Position numbers and translations under genes: made by a program | In this document: positions 26,296 to 35,376 of the stretch, in pieces | Position numbering within the stretch: the first letter of the stretch is position 1 | Layout of the letters: each line of letters starts with the position of its first letter | NCBI GenBank assembly: GCA_021781495.1 | Contig: JAJXWS010000014.1 | Coordinates: 1-51,895, forward strand | Length of the DNA stretch: 51,895 bases | Origin: Acidobacteriota bacterium | GTDB taxonomy: Bacteria > Acidobacteriota > Terriglobia > Terriglobales > Acidobacteriaceae | Direction: 5' to 3' | The notes under the pieces: model-generated | The model's database searches: none | Told to the model about the DNA's origin: nothing | Seen by the model: the letters and a program-made list of their open reading frames with translations, nothing else

Positions 26296-26955
26296 TCAGG
26301 CTCTCTTAACCAAACGGAGCCTGTGGAGTATAAAGGTTCCCCGGGCGGCGTTGAGAAACGCGAGAAAAAGAAGAATAGTGATAACTCCGAATGTAGCAGT
26401 GGCATTTCGCAGCTTATCAATCAACTCCAGCGTCCAGAGGATCAGCCCAATCACGGACCACGTACGCGAGTTTTTCCATAAACGCCAAGCGATAATCGCG
26501 AACAGCGCCGCATCCACTAATGCCCAAGCGTCGTAATAGCCGCCAACTTTTTGATTTTCCTCAAGCGCATAGACTCCAATGGCCGTGTTGGCCACTACGA
26601 CAAATATGCAGGCCCAAAAGCCACCCTTGATGGCGCTTCTTGCCGATGGCTCATCTGGCAGTGCGGGCCAAATCCACTTCAGAATAAAATTCTGACGCTG
26701 TCGGCCTCCTTCTTTTATCGCCGTAGGAGTGCCCGCCACCGGAACCCATTGCGACGGGTCCATTCCCCGTCTGCGAATTTCATCTCTCGCAGCATTGAGT
26801 GCGTCGTCGGTATACTCGCCCGAGGGGCTGAGCAGGACTGCACGCAACTGTTCGTCACTCCGGTCGGACATTCCTTTTTGGAGCTCTTGCTGGGATGGCC
26901 CGAACACGGCATATCCTCCACGGAAGTCTTGGCAAATGGGTTTCTGAGTCGCCAT
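26296..26955 (-). CDS. Hypothetical membrane protein
   Basis: 219 aa if started at 26955; an ATG at 26871 (MSDRSDEQLRAVLL) is an equally good start. The first part, SDEQLRAVLLSPSGEYTDDA through AARDEIRRRGMD, looks like a small helical repeat seen before membrane regions. Four hydrophobic stretches follow (FWACIFVVVANTAIGVYAL, AWALVDAALFAIIAWRLW, WSVIGLILWTLELI, TFGVITILLFLAFLNAARG). I do not recognise the family. It lies just downstream of the relaxase gene on the same strand. Confidence 0.6.
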   Translation of the reverse strand: MATQKPICQDFRGGYAVFGPSQQELQKGMSDRSDEQLRAVLLSPSGEYTDDALNAARDEIRRRGMDPSQWVPVAGTPTAIKEGGRQRQNFILKWIWPALPDEPSARSAIKGGFWACIFVVVANTAIGVYALEENQKVGGYYDAWALVDAALFAIIAWRLWKNSRTWSVIGLILWTLELIDKLRNATATFGVITILLFLAFLNAARGTFILHRLRLVKRA

Positions 26956-27012
26956 TACTATAATTTGTCTTCGATGAAGTCATCAACAGCTTTGCGGATC
27001 ACTCTGCAAAGA

Positions 27013-29742
27013 CTATAGGCCGAGCCCAATGTCATGACCGATGCTGATTTCGTGGCGAGGGACAAGTGGTTCGATTTGTTGGACGGAAGCTTGCTGAATC
27101 TTGTGCTCGGGCTGGGGTAGATGAGCCTGTTCCCGCGCCAACTCCATCGCCGAAGGACGCGCGGAGGAAATGCCCAGCGATTCGCGCAATTGCTCACGGT
27201 CGCTGGTGACGATTGCGATTTCACTGCGGCCACGGGAAGCGCCGACGTAGAACAATTCCTGCTTCATGGCGTCGCCTGACAGGATTACCCCGTCAACCGT
27301 TTTCCCCTGGCTGCGATGGGCGGTAATGGCGTAGCCGTGATCGAATTGGTGATAATTCGCCGGCAGTGTGCGACCGTCCTCAAGTTGAATGCGTCCCCTC
27401 TCGATGCCACGCACCGTCACCAGCTCGCCATTCGTGGCGCGGAAACCGGCTTCCCGGCGATTGGCCGTAAGCATGAGCCGGTCGCCCGGAGCCACATCAA
27501 TGGATTGCCGTTCATGAACGGAAAAGGAGCGCGTCTGCGCCGGTGTGAAGTTTCTTTCTTCGCCGCGTTGATTGCGAGCGATCACGGTGCCAGAGTCAAC
27601 ACGGCTGACCGTGAGCGACTCGTGTTTCTCCATACCCCTTGCTGCCCGATGCACTACCAGCACCTGCCCCTCACGGTAGTTCGCCAGATCACGTTTCTGT
27701 GCTTCCGTCCATTGCAGAGGAACGTATCGATCCATCGTGACGCTTTGGCCGAGATGACCGCGCTCAAAAAGATCATTGCGAATCGCGCGAGTCACGCGGC
27801 CAATTTCCTCATGTGTGGGCGCGACGACCAAAACACGCCGCGACGAATCGGCGGTCATCTCCCGGTAGAGATCAGCAACCGCACGACTGCGCTCGACGAA
27901 CGGAACCTCATGCACGGCGCCAAGCCGCTCCAGCTTTTCAAAGCCCTGCTCGGGAGCCTGGCGCAGGGTTTGAATGGCGTCTCTGTACTGAGCGTGCGTC
28001 TGACGTTGTACGCCTGTCAGGGCAACGCTCTTCATCTGCGATTCGCGCTCCAAAATGCGCAGTGCGTCGGACGCCTCGACACTCTGAATCTGACGCGTGT
28101 CACCCGAAAAGACAACGCGTGCCATATGTTGCTCGGCAAGCCGAAGTACGCCTTCCATCTGCCGCCCCGAGATCATGCCGGCTTCATCGACGACCAGGAC
28201 CCTACCCCGGAGCGCAGATTGCGCCGTTTCGTCTTGGAGAAGGCGTGAGACTGTCATGGCCTCGCGAAAACCCACCTTTTGCAACTCCTCAACGGCACTG
28301 TGCGTCGGCGCAACCGCTGTGACTTGGCACCCAGCCCCACGCAGGCCGCGATCAATTTCCTGGAGCGTCGCCGTCTTGCCGGTCCCGGCAGCCCCGCGTA
28401 AGTTGATAGCGAAGTCGCGAGAATCGAGAACTTGCTGCACCGCGCGCCGTTGCTCATCACGCAGGCGTTCAGATGGATGGAACTCATGTGTGCCGCCAAG
28501 CCGCGCGTATTTGTCGATGCCATGGTTCACCATGGCAACCACGCGCTGTTCACGATCTAGACTTTCGTGTGTTGCCAGCCGGTCGCCGGCATGAATGACG
28601 GTTCCCTGGGACTTTTCAAGTTCCAGTGCGCCGCGTAGCTGGCCCAGATCGACCCGCCCGCGACCGTATCGGAGAGCCTCAGTCAGCAGTTCGTGATCGT
28701 AGACGACAGAGCGCCGCTCGAAAAGATGGTCCTTTGCGTGTTGCAGCGAGTCCATCTCCGGCGAGATTTCATGCCGACCGCTGCGGCTTTGCTCCAAGGC
28801 TGCGCCTCGCAGGCGATCCAGGCCCACCGATTCTTCCGGCGACAGGCGCGCTTGTTGCTGCTGGCGCACTTGCTCTGTGGCAATCTCTGTGAGCTTGTCC
28901 GCGCGAGATTCCCGAACCAGCACAGCCACTTCATTGTCTGTCGGCTTCCGCCCATGATGTTCTTTGAATTCTTCAATGGCTGCGTCACGCTGTGCGCTAC
29001 GCTGGCTATATCGCTCCATCAATTCACTCGACACGCCGCGAATCTCAAATCCGAGATCCCTGCCACGGGAATCACGGCGCGGCTCAATCTCATAACCAAG
29101 ATTCCGCACCTCGTTTGCCAGAGCGTTCCGGTAGACCTCCGTGAGGTACGCCCGCCGCTCGTACAGCCCCGACGCCTGCAATGCCTTCCACCGGCCCTCT
29201 ACGCCGTCGTAGGTGAGATTTGCGGCCACGGCGTGAGTATGCAGTTGTGGATCGAGTTCCCGGCTTGTATCGTGCCGATACGTCGCAACAATCCAATTGC
29301 CGGTTGCGCGATTCTCATTCGCCCCGTTCAGCCGCACACGAGCGCCTGCATGGTTTTCGGCTTCCGTCAGGGCTTCGCCGACGGCTTTATCGTGGGCGGC
29401 GATGAGGCGCTCGTCACCGCCGACCATTGCCTGAACTGAAACCGACTTCGGCGCAGAGAACGTGAGATCGTAGAGGGACCGCGCCTTGCTCTGTTCGCTT
29501 CCGTCAGCGTTTGCACGATCCGCACTGTGACGGGGGCGCAGGAATTCACCGGTTTCAGGATGCAGCCCTTCCCGCACAGCTTCAAACTGTTCGTGCGTCA
29601 CTTCCCCGCGCAGTCCAAGCAGTTCCGCCCCACGCCCCTGCCACTGTCCTTGAGCGCGGCGGTGTTCATCGTAGTAGTCGCTGTGTTCGAGATGCCTCTG
29701 GGCATACCCAGCGCCGCCCGACATGGCTCGTATCGTCAGCAT
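27013..29742 (-). CDS. MobF/TrwC-type conjugative relaxase with helicase domain
   Basis: 909 aa. The HUH relaxase domain starts with MLTIRAMSGGAGYAQ and has paired catalytic tyrosines Y23-Y24 and the metal triad H157, H168, H170 (RHDTSRELDPQLHTH). A RecD-like helicase follows, with Walker A GAAGTGKT at 450-457, Walker B VLVVDEAGMIS and late helicase motifs ITAHRSQGKTVDG and FYVGASRGRSEIAIV. The enzyme nicks the transfer origin and unwinds the strand to be moved. It is the only transfer-processing enzyme in the element. No oriT could be assigned with confidence. Confidence 0.93.
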   Translation of the reverse strand: MLTIRAMSGGAGYAQRHLEHSDYYDEHRRAQGQWQGRGAELLGLRGEVTHEQFEAVREGLHPETGEFLRPRHSADRANADGSEQSKARSLYDLTFSAPKSVSVQAMVGGDERLIAAHDKAVGEALTEAENHAGARVRLNGANENRATGNWIVATYRHDTSRELDPQLHTHAVAANLTYDGVEGRWKALQASGLYERRAYLTEVYRNALANEVRNLGYEIEPRRDSRGRDLGFEIRGVSSELMERYSQRSAQRDAAIEEFKEHHGRKPTDNEVAVLVRESRADKLTEIATEQVRQQQQARLSPEESVGLDRLRGAALEQSRSGRHEISPEMDSLQHAKDHLFERRSVVYDHELLTEALRYGRGRVDLGQLRGALELEKSQGTVIHAGDRLATHESLDREQRVVAMVNHGIDKYARLGGTHEFHPSERLRDEQRRAVQQVLDSRDFAINLRGAAGTGKTATLQEIDRGLRGAGCQVTAVAPTHSAVEELQKVGFREAMTVSRLLQDETAQSALRGRVLVVDEAGMISGRQMEGVLRLAEQHMARVVFSGDTRQIQSVEASDALRILERESQMKSVALTGVQRQTHAQYRDAIQTLRQAPEQGFEKLERLGAVHEVPFVERSRAVADLYREMTADSSRRVLVVAPTHEEIGRVTRAIRNDLFERGHLGQSVTMDRYVPLQWTEAQKRDLANYREGQVLVVHRAARGMEKHESLTVSRVDSGTVIARNQRGEERNFTPAQTRSFSVHERQSIDVAPGDRLMLTANRREAGFRATNGELVTVRGIERGRIQLEDGRTLPANYHQFDHGYAITAHRSQGKTVDGVILSGDAMKQELFYVGASRGRSEIAIVTSDREQLRESLGISSARPSAMELAREQAHLPQPEHKIQQASVQQIEPLVPRHEISIGHDIGLGL

Positions 29743-30229
29743 GGCCCGACGCTAACGCTGTTCGAATTTGCAATGCAACCGCCTTCGTGCTGTGTCGTCC
29801 TAATTGCCGAGCCGATGCGGAAGCCTACAGGAGCCGAGCCCACAGCCAGTATGCCCGTATTGCGGTCAGCACGGCCTGAATCCGCAAGCGTCATTTTCGT
29901 CATCCCCGGCGAAGTGCGTTCTCGCTGTGCTCGTTTTGAAGGTAGACACCATCCCTAAGCCTGACGGCTTACGACGGCACCTGCAGCGCGTTACCGCCGG
30001 ACGAAGTTCGAATGCCCTCGGACAGCATAGATCTTTGATCGAGAGGCATCCGATCATGTTCGAGTCGTAACCTCGTATCGCTTGGAACAAGTCACCACCG
30101 AGAATGAACAACGGCATCATTGAACATGACGAAGACCTTTCGAACAAAGGTGCTGTAGGCGGCCTGCCGAGGTGCTGTCGGATGGAAGATGACTCCATTT
30201 CACTGCGCAATTCAAACTATGGAAAATGA
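29743..30229. other. Gap upstream of the relaxase gene; no gene seen
   Basis: 487 bases. Short frames exist on both strands but none reads as a recognisable protein. One (29804-30070, plus) contains CPYCGQHG but lacks a convincing start or domain. A small symmetry, TTGCA-A-TGCAA at about 29769-29779, lies 27 bases upstream of the relaxase start and is the only hint of an origin-of-transfer-like site. Promoters are not obvious. Confidence 0.4.
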
Positions 30230-32044
30230 TTAGAATCCTGTTTTTGCCAAATAAACCATCGTGTTGCCGTTGCCTGCGCCGGGCAGATAATTGGTTGCTG
30301 CCGACATGAATACAAGGTAATGACCGTCGGCGCTGATCGCCGGGTAATCGTTCGGTTGGTTCGAAGAGGTTCCGATGCCGGAGGCGATTGCCACTGAAAC
30401 CCTAACCGTACTGAGCATGCATCCGGCGGGCGCGCCATAACAGGTGTCTCGGACGAAAATGTCCTTCCACGCATTCGGCCCAAAGCTGTCTCCGGGAACC
30501 AGGTTGGAGGCCAGGGATCCGAATGCAATGAACCGCCCGTTGGCGCTGATCGACACATTGTTACTGCCCGCGTTGGCAACGGAACCGTCATTTCCGAGCG
30601 AGATCAACGTCATGGAAGGCGCGCATCCAGCGGAGCCATTTGCGCACGTAATCTGTGCGTAAACGTTCCCTATCCCATTAACGTTTTGGAAAACCAAGTC
30701 CGTGGCGTGCGAGGCGAATGCGGCCACGGAGCCGTCGGCGCTGATGCGCGGAGGCGCGCCGTTATCGGCAGGATTGTTCGGCTGATCACCACCGGGCCCC
30801 AGGTCCACTTGCGCGGTGGCATTCGAGCAGCCGACAACATTTGTACACAGGTCCCGCAGGAACACATGGTACCCGCCTGAAGGGTTCCCGGCGGACGTGA
30901 GATTATCGGCGCCGGATAAGAAGGCTACAAACCGGCCCATCGAACTGACGGAGCCGTCGTAGCTTGTTTCATCCCCAAACGTGCCTGACGAGGACAATGA
31001 GACGGCCGTGGTCTGTGGAGAGCATCCTGAAGGTCCACCATTGCATGTGTCGCGAAGATACAGTTGATACACTCCGCCTGGCTCGCCGACGACCATATTG
31101 GGCCAGTTTGCGCCAAACGTCACGTATCGGCCATCTGGAGTCATGCTGAACAGTTGGCTGTTCCCAGCAGCGGATCCGTCCATCGCAACCGAGATCAGTG
31201 TTGTTGAAGGCATGCAGCCGGACGGCGCGCTGATGCAAGTGTCGCGCAGAAACACACACGAGTTCGGTGAACAAACGCTGTTCCCAGCAAGAATGTTCGT
31301 GGCCTGGGAATCGAAAGCTACGTAACGTCCATCCGCACTTACGGCAGAGGTTCGACTGTGATCGTTGACCGCCGACCCATCCGCCGTCACGGTAATCCGG
31401 ATTGTAGAGGGCGTACAGCCGGAGGTGGCTCCAAGGCAGGTGTCTCGCTCGTAAATTTCCTGATAGCCACTCACAGGGCCGGGAGCGAGATTGGTGGCGT
31501 TCGATTGAAAAGTGACAAAACGCCCGGTCGCACTGATCGCAGGAGGCACCAGCGTCGTGCCGTTCGCTGATGATCCATCGGGCGCAACCGTGATAATTTG
31601 AGCGACGCCGGCGGTCAGAGTGGCAGAAGACGCGATCCCGAAAGGCTCAGTATTCGAGACCACCCCCGTCGCGGTGTCCTTCACCTGAATCGTGATGGTT
31701 CCCGGCTGCGAAATCTGGAAGGCTGAGACGGTACCGTAGATATCGGCGCTGTCCGAAACAGATGTCGGCAGCGGATTACCATTCCACTCTAATACATCGC
31801 TGCTCGTGAAACCCGTTCCCGCCCCTTCCAGCGTAAATCCCGCCTGACCCGCAATGGCGTACACGTTATTGAGTGGACTGCCCTGGCTGTAAATAGCGAA
31901 GAACTGGCTTCCCAGCGTAATCTTCTCTGTAGGCGGTGGCTGAGAGCCCCCGCTTTCCCCACCTGTGCCGCCGCAGCCCACTGCGAGGAGCAATAACATT
32001 GCAGCAATCGCAGTCTGCGGCATAAGGTTGTTCCTGATGATCAA
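30230..32044 (-). CDS. TolB-like beta-propeller lipoprotein
   Basis: 604 aa from TTG at 32044. The start is set by GGGAGGT five bases upstream and overlaps the lipase stop as TTGA; ATG at 32023 would lose the only basic residue before the hydrophobic core. Signal and lipobox end AAMLLLLAVGC, Cys at residue 24. An Ig-like (IPT/TIG-type) domain occupies about 45-125. From about 150 a repeated pattern of roughly 65-70 residues appears (SATGRFVTFQSNATNLAPG, SADGRYVAFDSQATNIL, SANGRFIAFGSLASNLVPG, SADGHYLVFMSAATNYLPG), the PD40/TolB propeller strand. Paired Cys in each blade (DTCxxxxxGC) are notable. Likely surface-exposed; function unknown. Confidence 0.82.
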   Translation of the reverse strand: MIIRNNLMPQTAIAAMLLLLAVGCGGTGGESGGSQPPPTEKITLGSQFFAIYSQGSPLNNVYAIAGQAGFTLEGAGTGFTSSDVLEWNGNPLPTSVSDSADIYGTVSAFQISQPGTITIQVKDTATGVVSNTEPFGIASSATLTAGVAQIITVAPDGSSANGTTLVPPAISATGRFVTFQSNATNLAPGPVSGYQEIYERDTCLGATSGCTPSTIRITVTADGSAVNDHSRTSAVSADGRYVAFDSQATNILAGNSVCSPNSCVFLRDTCISAPSGCMPSTTLISVAMDGSAAGNSQLFSMTPDGRYVTFGANWPNMVVGEPGGVYQLYLRDTCNGGPSGCSPQTTAVSLSSSGTFGDETSYDGSVSSMGRFVAFLSGADNLTSAGNPSGGYHVFLRDLCTNVVGCSNATAQVDLGPGGDQPNNPADNGAPPRISADGSVAAFASHATDLVFQNVNGIGNVYAQITCANGSAGCAPSMTLISLGNDGSVANAGSNNVSISANGRFIAFGSLASNLVPGDSFGPNAWKDIFVRDTCYGAPAGCMLSTVRVSVAIASGIGTSSNQPNDYPAISADGHYLVFMSAATNYLPGAGNGNTMVYLAKTGF

Positions 32045-34950
32045 TCACTACCTCCCGTTAGCTGCGAACCGGATGGAACAGCAACGAACGCGGGAGTCGA
32101 GAAGCACGGATAGCTTCCGCACTGTGGGCCAAAGGTATCCGATACCGTGAGAGGATAGTCTGTGTCGGCGCCGTTCACAGCCGCATTGATCGTGATTGTA
32201 GCCCCACTCACGGTCGCGGTCACGGGCGAATACTGGTAATTCATCAGGGCCGCCAAACCGGAGGCAATTTGACTCGCGTTCGTGCTGCCTCCGTAGCCCG
32301 AAGTGAAAGTGACGCCGTCAATCGTGATCGAAACGGAGCCGCCTTCGTTAACCGTTTGCGGGCACCATTGATATGGAGCGCATGGGTTAAATGAGATGCT
32401 CTGGGGAGAACCTTGTATGTTTACTGTCGCAGTTCCGGGAGTCCCAACAGGGTTGCCATCCACCAAGACGAGCGTCTGGTTAGCGACGGTAATCATTCCA
32501 GTGCGTCCAGTGGATCCAGTGTTTGCAGCGGCTGTCCAGGTAAACGAACCTACGCCAGTCCCGCTGGAGTTTGTGAGTGTCAGCCACGCCGCATTGGACG
32601 AGGCTGACCAAATACAGTCTTGCTGTGTCGAGACAGTAACCGGGGCTGATGCTCCGGAAGGAGGGATTGTCTCGACCGGACCCTGCGAAAGTGCATAAGA
32701 GCAGGACCCAGTCTGGCTGACGTAGAAAGTCGCGCTATTATTTCCGTTCCCCACCACTATGGTCCCCAATCTCGACGCGGACGTATTGTCCGGAGCCACG
32801 GAGAACGAAACACTTTCATTACCGACACCGCTGACACCCGATGATATGTTGATCCAGGGTTCCTGTCCTACTGCCGACCACGGGCAATTGCTGCCCGCCG
32901 TGACCTGGAAGGAATCGGAACCTCCACTCGCCGCGAAAGTATCAGGTGAACTGAGGCTTGTCGACACCGAGAAGGCGCACGATACCGATGGCTTCATATT
33001 GAAGCTGTTGGCGAGCACCGCATCCAAATACGGGTGATCCTTCGGGCTCTTGAGCGCGCCTGAGTGGGAATCGGCATCATTGATGTGGTATTGAACAGCC
33101 CCTGAACCGGGGTAGATTTGGCTGGGTCCCTGAACCAAGCCGTCCGACGTGCCGTCGCCAGGAAAATCGACCAAAACATCAAAGACTGCGTCGATGATAT
33201 CCAAATCGATATCAATGCTGAGGAGTTGGTCGAAGAGGGCCCACAACGAGGGTGGGACCTGGCATCCATCATTGTAGTAGTTGTAGTCGCAGTAGGTTTC
33301 TATCTCGAAAAGCACTAGGAAGGCTTCGGCAAGAATGACGTCATGGAAAATCTCGACCTGGGTGGCGACCGCCTCCTCGCCGCAGCCGCTTTCGGGAGGG
33401 CAGCAGGCCGGGTCAGTGGGTTGACAGCCAGAGATCGGTGATCCTAAGAACCAGTTCCATGCCACGCGTGTAAAGAGCCAACGCTGCGGAGTGTATCCAA
33501 TGACTCCAGCCCGCGTGAAGCTTTCCGTGTTCGCATTGAGGGAGTTCAACGCCTGACTGCCTGGCGTCAGATCTTGAAGGGCCGGAGAGTTTGCATAAAC
33601 ACTTGCAATGTAACCGCCGGCCCCGCCCATCGCATACGCAAGGAAACAGCCCCAGCTATCCCATTGACTGTAGCAGCCGTCGTCGATCCACAACTGTATG
33701 GCTTTAGCGGTGAGGATCACAGTCCCAAACGCCGGGAGGTTGAACGCCGAATTCGCACCCTGATGCGGGGTATCAACGGAGGCGACGCCGAAGAGCGCTG
33801 ATGGATTATTCGCCTGGAAATATTGCGCAGCATAACGCGAGACCAGCCCGCCCATGCTGTGTCCCATCAAGATGTAGTTTCCACCGCCGACGGCATTGAC
33901 CTCGTTGATCAGTGCTTGCCCTTGCGTTGCGATTCCCGCTGTGGCATCCAGGGACGGAATCACTTCATTGCCGAACGAGTAGTCCCCATTTATCCAGTTC
34001 GCCATCCTCGTCCATGCACAGGAGCTGGAGTTGAGGCCGTGCTGGAAAACGATGTTCTGCGATCCGCCACAGTTGTATGTATGCGTGTTGCAATCGGAAG
34101 GGTTGATGGTCGTGCAGCTGTTGTTACTGAGGGCGGGGCTTGCGGGTGCGGTCCATGTAAAGGTGGAAGGAAACGGCCCGCCTGCGGGCGGCGACTGGAC
34201 CGTTGATCCTGCGGCGGCGCGCGCGTCGTCCTTGGAAGCGTTGTCGCTCCAGTTCATGTTGGCAAATTGGATGGTTCGGGTATCGGAAAGTTGCGAGTTG
34301 GAATAACTTATTGCCACTTGCTGGGCCACCCAGTTGGTGCCTGACTGGACATAGGTCCATGCCGCAGAGCCGTTCTGTGAAAATGAGGACTGTACGAGCG
34401 CGCTTTGAGCGTTAATGGTCAAAGATGCGTTCAATGCGCTGGAATACTGCTGGATGTTGGGGACGACCAACGAAGCAATCACGGATGGGCCCGGATTGCT
34501 CCCCAAGAAACTTAACGGGAAATTGGCAGAGATTCGCGAGTCCAGAGCGATATTGGGAAGTATATTTCCGTTTTGATCGACAACCGTAACTTTCCCGTCG
34601 GCAAAACGAATGACTCCCAGGTTGCTCGTATCAGTCGAATACAGGCTACCTGCAGATCCTTTAGGCCACAGGTTTAGAACCACACCGCCGTTCGCGTCGT
34701 AACCGGCTTCCATGTGAAACGTTTCTGGCGCAGGAGCCACTGGCATGGTCGCGGTTGAACTCTGGGTCTGCGGGTTATATATCGCTTGCGAGAAATTCAC
34801 ATTGGCAGAGTCGCTTACGGTTATATCCAACGTGACCCAAGTATCGCTGCTGTTGATGCCCGAATTGTTCGATAATCCGGATTGCCCCAAGGTTGTTGTA
34901 CTCAGGAATGTGACCAGTCCAACCAAGGCAAATGCAAATCGAGAGCGCAT
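32041..34950 (-). CDS. Secreted alpha/beta-hydrolase (lipase-like) with BACON domains
   Basis: 969 aa from ATG at 34950, chosen for the signal peptide RSRFAFALVGLVTFLSTTTLGQ; the frame is open to 35151. Residues 24-270 are a beta-rich domain of unknown kind. The hydrolase domain starts near 295 with NIVFQHGLNSSSCAW; the nucleophile elbow is GHSMGG with Ser365. A later SDGLV and ADSHSGAL are candidate Asp and His of the triad. After about 700 come two BACON-like Ig domains (CPWSAVGQEPWINIS and CIWSASSNAAWLTLT), which usually bind carbohydrate or mucin, then a Gly/Thr-rich C-terminal domain. Many cysteines fit secretion. It is coupled to the beta-propeller lipoprotein gene. Confidence 0.85.
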   Translation of the reverse strand: MRSRFAFALVGLVTFLSTTTLGQSGLSNNSGINSSDTWVTLDITVSDSANVNFSQAIYNPQTQSSTATMPVAPAPETFHMEAGYDANGGVVLNLWPKGSAGSLYSTDTSNLGVIRFADGKVTVVDQNGNILPNIALDSRISANFPLSFLGSNPGPSVIASLVVPNIQQYSSALNASLTINAQSALVQSSFSQNGSAAWTYVQSGTNWVAQQVAISYSNSQLSDTRTIQFANMNWSDNASKDDARAAAGSTVQSPPAGGPFPSTFTWTAPASPALSNNSCTTINPSDCNTHTYNCGGSQNIVFQHGLNSSSCAWTRMANWINGDYSFGNEVIPSLDATAGIATQGQALINEVNAVGGGNYILMGHSMGGLVSRYAAQYFQANNPSALFGVASVDTPHQGANSAFNLPAFGTVILTAKAIQLWIDDGCYSQWDSWGCFLAYAMGGAGGYIASVYANSPALQDLTPGSQALNSLNANTESFTRAGVIGYTPQRWLFTRVAWNWFLGSPISGCQPTDPACCPPESGCGEEAVATQVEIFHDVILAEAFLVLFEIETYCDYNYYNDGCQVPPSLWALFDQLLSIDIDLDIIDAVFDVLVDFPGDGTSDGLVQGPSQIYPGSGAVQYHINDADSHSGALKSPKDHPYLDAVLANSFNMKPSVSCAFSVSTSLSSPDTFAASGGSDSFQVTAGSNCPWSAVGQEPWINISSGVSGVGNESVSFSVAPDNTSASRLGTIVVGNGNNSATFYVSQTGSCSYALSQGPVETIPPSGASAPVTVSTQQDCIWSASSNAAWLTLTNSSGTGVGSFTWTAAANTGSTGRTGMITVANQTLVLVDGNPVGTPGTATVNIQGSPQSISFNPCAPYQWCPQTVNEGGSVSITIDGVTFTSGYGGSTNASQIASGLAALMNYQYSPVTATVSGATITINAAVNGADTDYPLTVSDTFGPQCGSYPCFSTPAFVAVPSGSQLTGGSD

Positions 34951-35376
34951 AACTTTCCACCATCTCGACGAAGCTCCCAGCAGATGTCTCTCAGTTCCTT
35001 TTATGCGCAGCCGTCCCGGAGCGAATGGTCTGAGGAGCAGGGAGAAACACCTCATGCACTTCCGCTGTACTTGAAGCCTCGGATACGAAGTAAGGCCAGA
35101 TTGGGGAGCATTATAGTTTGGGTGGTAGTGGGCGACCGTGACAGCGGTCACAGTTCGATGTGATCATAAAAAGGGAGCTCCGAAATCTCAAACTTGTCGG
35201 GCTGTTGGGCTTGCACAACTTGGTGCTGTTCCAGTAGATGAGGCACTGGTAATCGTGCTGTAGCTTCGTGCGCTCAGGCCAGCCCTAAACCCTTCAGGAC
35301 CTCCGCGGAACATGAGTAGGGGCGCTTTTTGCTGCCTTTCGTTGATCTGCTCGCGTAGCCGGCATTTTCCCGTATT
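34951..35376. other. Spacer between the lipase and DUF234 ATPase genes
   Basis: 426 bases. The lipase frame is open as far as 35151 but codes nothing signal-like there. No other gene or clear terminator is seen. The lipase promoter should lie here; I cannot place it. Confidence 0.4.

Noticed and set aside
26958..27233. 91-aa minus-strand frame after the relaxase
   Set aside because: Mostly an alternative frame of the relaxase C-terminus; Ser/Arg-rich.
29527..29958. 143-aa plus-strand frame in front of the relaxase gene
   Set aside because: Half lies antisense to the relaxase N-terminus and the rest has no domain.
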